Shown: one piece after another, positions 56,786 through 58,735 of the stretch
How the letters are laid out: the number at the start of each line of letters is the position of its first letter
How positions within the stretch are numbered: position 1 is the stretch's first letter
Assembly: GCF_900100785.1 (NCBI RefSeq)
Contig: NZ_FNCP01000030.1
Coordinates: 1 to 58,735, forward strand
DNA: 58,735 nt
DNA from: Desulfosporosinus hippei DSM 8344
GTDB taxonomy: Bacteria; Bacillota; Desulfitobacteriia; Desulfitobacteriales; Desulfitobacteriaceae
Direction of reading: 5' to 3'
Made by a program: the position numbers and the translations under genes
Notes under the pieces: generated by a model
Databases searched by the model: none
The model's input: only the letters and a program-made list of their open reading frames with translations
Told to the model about the DNA's origin: nothing

Positions 56786-57988
56786 TTATATATCTTGTTT
56801 ATACGGCATACCTAGTTGTTTTTGGGTCTGAGCAAGGACTTGTTTTAAAACTGCTAAATCTGAACTTTTAAGATAGGGATCTTTTCCCTCCTGAATTTTT
56901 CGTATAGCGTCTTCAACTGAGATAACTCGAAATTGACGGCGCTTATTCTCAAAGTAACTATGAGAATAGGTAGGCGTATAAGAAACTTCTTTCAGAAGGG
57001 TTTCTCCCTTTGTTTGATCTTTTTGAAAGGTAATGTTTAATATCACTCCGCTATTCCGTTCCACTCCGTGCTGATCCCCAATAAAGTTACCCATCGAATA
57101 AACAACAAGTTTATCTTGATTATTAATATTCATAATTTCCATTGGTTGAATCACATGAGGATGACTGCCCAGGATGACATCTGCTCCATTCTCGAGAAAT
57201 AATCGAGCTAACTCTCGTTGCTCTTCAGTGGGCTGTAAGCTGTATTCAATTCCCCAGTGCAAGACAAGAACTAGGACATCCACCTTAGGGCTTAATTGAG
57301 CAATATCCTTTAAGATTATTTCTTTATTTAGGAAGTTGAAGAAATAGGGTTGCTCCTTTGGTACAGGAATCCCATTAGTTCCATAAGAGTAAGCCAAATA
57401 TCCCACTCGAACCCCATCTAAATCTTTAATGAAATAGGTGTCCCTTTCCTCTTGGCTTTGATAGGTTCCAACGATATCTAAACCAGCATTGCGTAAGACC
57501 CTCATGGTTCGTATGGCTCCTGAATACCCTCTATCTAAAATATGGTTATTTGAGGTAACAATAAGGTCATATCCTGCACTTTTCAGAGTGGCTGCAACTT
57601 CATCCGGGCTATTAAACTTAGGATAACCCGTATACCCAGATTCACCTCCAGCCATAGCTGCTTCAAAATTCGCGGAGGTATAATCTCCGTATTCTAATAA
57701 GGGTTTGACCGAAGAAAAAAAGTGATCAAAATTGTAAGATCCATTGGCTTGTTGTCCAGACCAAATTTGTGTATTATGCATTAAAATATCCCCTGTTGCC
57801 ACTAACGTAACTGATTTCCGTACAGAGGTCTTAGGTTCAACTGAATGGGACAATTTTGGTATCTCATCAGCACTTTGTTTTGGAGTTTGATTTGAAACAG
57901 GCCCAACCACTGATTGAGCACCGCAACCCAATAAAACTAAACATAAGAAAACCATTATTGAAAGTCTTAAAGCCTTGGTAATCTTCAG
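56786..57988 (-). CDS. CapA-family lipoprotein (metallophosphatase-like), probable CTG start
   Basis: About 400 residues. From CTG 57988 (AGAGGTG 7 bases upstream) the N-terminus is KITKALRLSIMVFLCLVLLGCG, a basic n-region, a hydrophobic core and the lipobox LLGC; the shorter ATG 57955 would lose the basic residues. The body is the CapA/PgsA fold: TLVATGDILMHNTQIW, SANFEAAMAG, TSNNHILDRGYSG, LHWGIEYS and VILGSHPHVIQPMEI supply metal-binding Asp/His. Relatives act in poly-gamma-glutamate or other capsule export; no capBCD is here, so the role may be in surface-polymer processing. Confidence 0.88.
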   Translation of the reverse strand: MKITKALRLSIMVFLCLVLLGCGAQSVVGPVSNQTPKQSADEIPKLSHSVEPKTSVRKSVTLVATGDILMHNTQIWSGQQANGSYNFDHFFSSVKPLLEYGDYTSANFEAAMAGGESGYTGYPKFNSPDEVAATLKSAGYDLIVTSNNHILDRGYSGAIRTMRVLRNAGLDIVGTYQSQEERDTYFIKDLDGVRVGYLAYSYGTNGIPVPKEQPYFFNFLNKEIILKDIAQLSPKVDVLVLVLHWGIEYSLQPTEEQRELARLFLENGADVILGSHPHVIQPMEIMNINNQDKLVVYSMGNFIGDQHGVERNSGVILNITFQKDQTKGETLLKEVSYTPTYSHSYFENKRRQFRVISVEDAIRKIQEGKDPYLKSSDLAVLKQVLAQTQKQLGMPYKQDI

Positions 57989-58220
57989 TTTGTATCACCT
58001 CTTTATAATTATTTCTCTATCTATCGGATTTCTCCTCTATAAATATCCAAAATTCTATCCAAGTTCTGCTAGTTAAATCAAATTTGATGTTGAATCAACA
58101 AATTTACTACTTTTTATAGAAGCTCCTAAAAACTGGGCATTGATTCCTCCCTCAATTCGTGCTAAATTTGTGTTGTACCAGTTATATAAAAGAAATTTAA
58201 GACATTAGCGCAAAAACTTT

Positions 58221-58250
58221 AAACCTCCCGACGGGGAGGTTTCTTTCTTT
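58221..58250 (+). terminator. Orphan plus-strand terminator
   Basis: AAACCTCCC-GACG-GGGAGGTTT followed by CTTTCTTTTCC. No plus-strand gene is found upstream (57989-58220 is gene-free), so it may end a small RNA or be left from a lost gene. Confidence 0.75.
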
Positions 58251-58369
58251 TCCTTTTATAAACTAAAATTAAAGCCTAGCATAAAGCTAAACCCTTCTTC
58301 TTAAGCACGCAATGTATAGGATCCTTTCGTTCTAACGACGGCCCAAAAACTATTCAGGATTCTAACAAA

Positions 58370-58425
58370 TAGTGCCTTCAGATATAGTTTCTGTAACTAT
58401 CTGAAGGCACTAATATATTTTTTAA
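58370..58425 (+). terminator. Second orphan plus-strand terminator
   Basis: TAGTGCCTTCAGATA pairs exactly with TATCTGAAGGCACTA, followed by ATATATTTTTTAA. It stands about 130 bases after the first one, again with no gene between. Confidence 0.75.
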
Positions 58426-58615
58426 CTTTGATTTTCATGAATAATGTTCATGCATTAACTCCTGACTTTAGGAGTTTCTTAACAAAATAGAGGAATTTGA
58501 ACCCTGAGAATCGCTTAATATAGCGGATTTCGGGGTATTTTTACCCTTAAAATTGTTAAATTATTTTGTCCTGTTATATCCTGTTATTTCATTCCTTTTT
58601 TGCTCGACTCATGGT

Positions 58616-58621
58616 ATAATG
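58616..58621 (+). promoter_or_regulatory. -10 hexamer before the transposase
   Basis: A perfect TATAAT stands 33 bases before the transposase ATG. The -35 region (TTCCTT at about 17-18 bases) is weak. Confidence 0.4.
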
Positions 58622-58654
58622 GATTTATACAATTTCTTTAATTCGGAGGGCTCG

Positions 58655-58735
58655 ATGTACGTTGCTATTACAGGCTCGGGCAAAGCCCGAGTCGTCCAGT
58701 TCAGAGAAGATACTCGCATACCGGGAACAACTAAA
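58655..58735 (+). CDS. Transposase N-terminus, IS1634/IS4-like, cut by the window edge
   Basis: ATG with GGAGGG upstream, then YVAITGSGKARVVQFREDTR and IPGTTK to the last base. This opening is typical of IS1634-type transposases of Clostridia. Only 27 codons are visible. The left end of the element probably lies between 58430 and 58600. Confidence 0.6.
   Translation, partial: MYVAITGSGKARVVQFREDTRIPGTTK

Noticed and set aside
56786-57988. Poly-gamma-glutamate capsule operon
   Set aside because: CapA-like gene stands alone without capB, capC or capD.

Overview
The window looks like chromosome of a low-GC, spore-forming Gram-positive anaerobe in the Clostridia, most like a Desulfosporosinus/Desulfitobacterium-type member of the Peptococcaceae. 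The evidence is the cdaA-cdaR-glmM-glmS block with a glmS ribozyme, a Spo0E-type phosphatase, CgeB, BclA-like collagen proteins, strong Shine-Dalgarno sites and AT-rich spacers. This assignment is by style and gene content, not by a database match.

Region 1 (1-14.6 kb, almost all on the minus strand) is housekeeping. The left edge is the promoter and leader of what looks like an rRNA operon running out of the window. Then come selO, an APC permease, glmS with its ribozyme and an unexpected hairpin terminator, glmM, a COG2509 flavoprotein, cdaR and cdaA (c-di-AMP synthesis), a DUF1786 protein, a DUF362/ferredoxin protein and a LmbE-type deacetylase. A secreted CAP-domain protein (14.8-15.6 kb) follows on the plus strand.

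Region 2 (15.7-22.8 kb) is decaying signalling DNA: an mcp remnant, a cheW with a nonsense codon, an intact Spo0E-like gene overlapping that cheW, a 1,600-bp IS4-type element with a 9-bp target duplication and a frameshifted transposase, an Hpt gene, and a PAS-GAF-histidine kinase-receiver gene broken by two frameshifts.

Region 3 (23-58 kb) is a large surface-glycan and surface-protein locus. It has about ten glycosyltransferases (one of 1,095 residues with several catalytic modules, one CgeB-like), sugar-nucleotide enzymes (a set for a UDP-6-deoxy-L-HexNAc, a nucleotidyltransferase, a LegB-like dehydratase, a UDP-sugar dehydrogenase) and two methyltransferases. Interleaved are unusual structural proteins: five that share one ~110-residue N-terminal domain (two stand-alone, two fused to collagen-like Gly-Xaa-Thr repeats, one fused to YVTN propeller repeats), a seven-repeat YVTN protein, a Cys-containing coat-like protein and a DUF6385 protein. 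Several of these genes are preceded by sequences resembling the late mother-cell SigK promoter (AC-N16/17-xATAnnnTA). My reading is that the region builds and glycosylates the outer spore surface (exosporium or coat nap). That is inference from domains and promoters.

Other points of interest are a small DUF1858-like gene with an in-frame TGA at a conserved Cys position (selenocysteine or nonsense), two genes that seem to start with CTG, and a 27-bp perfect inverted repeat that encodes the C-terminus of one protein and also acts as a terminator. The right edge holds the start of a second transposase.
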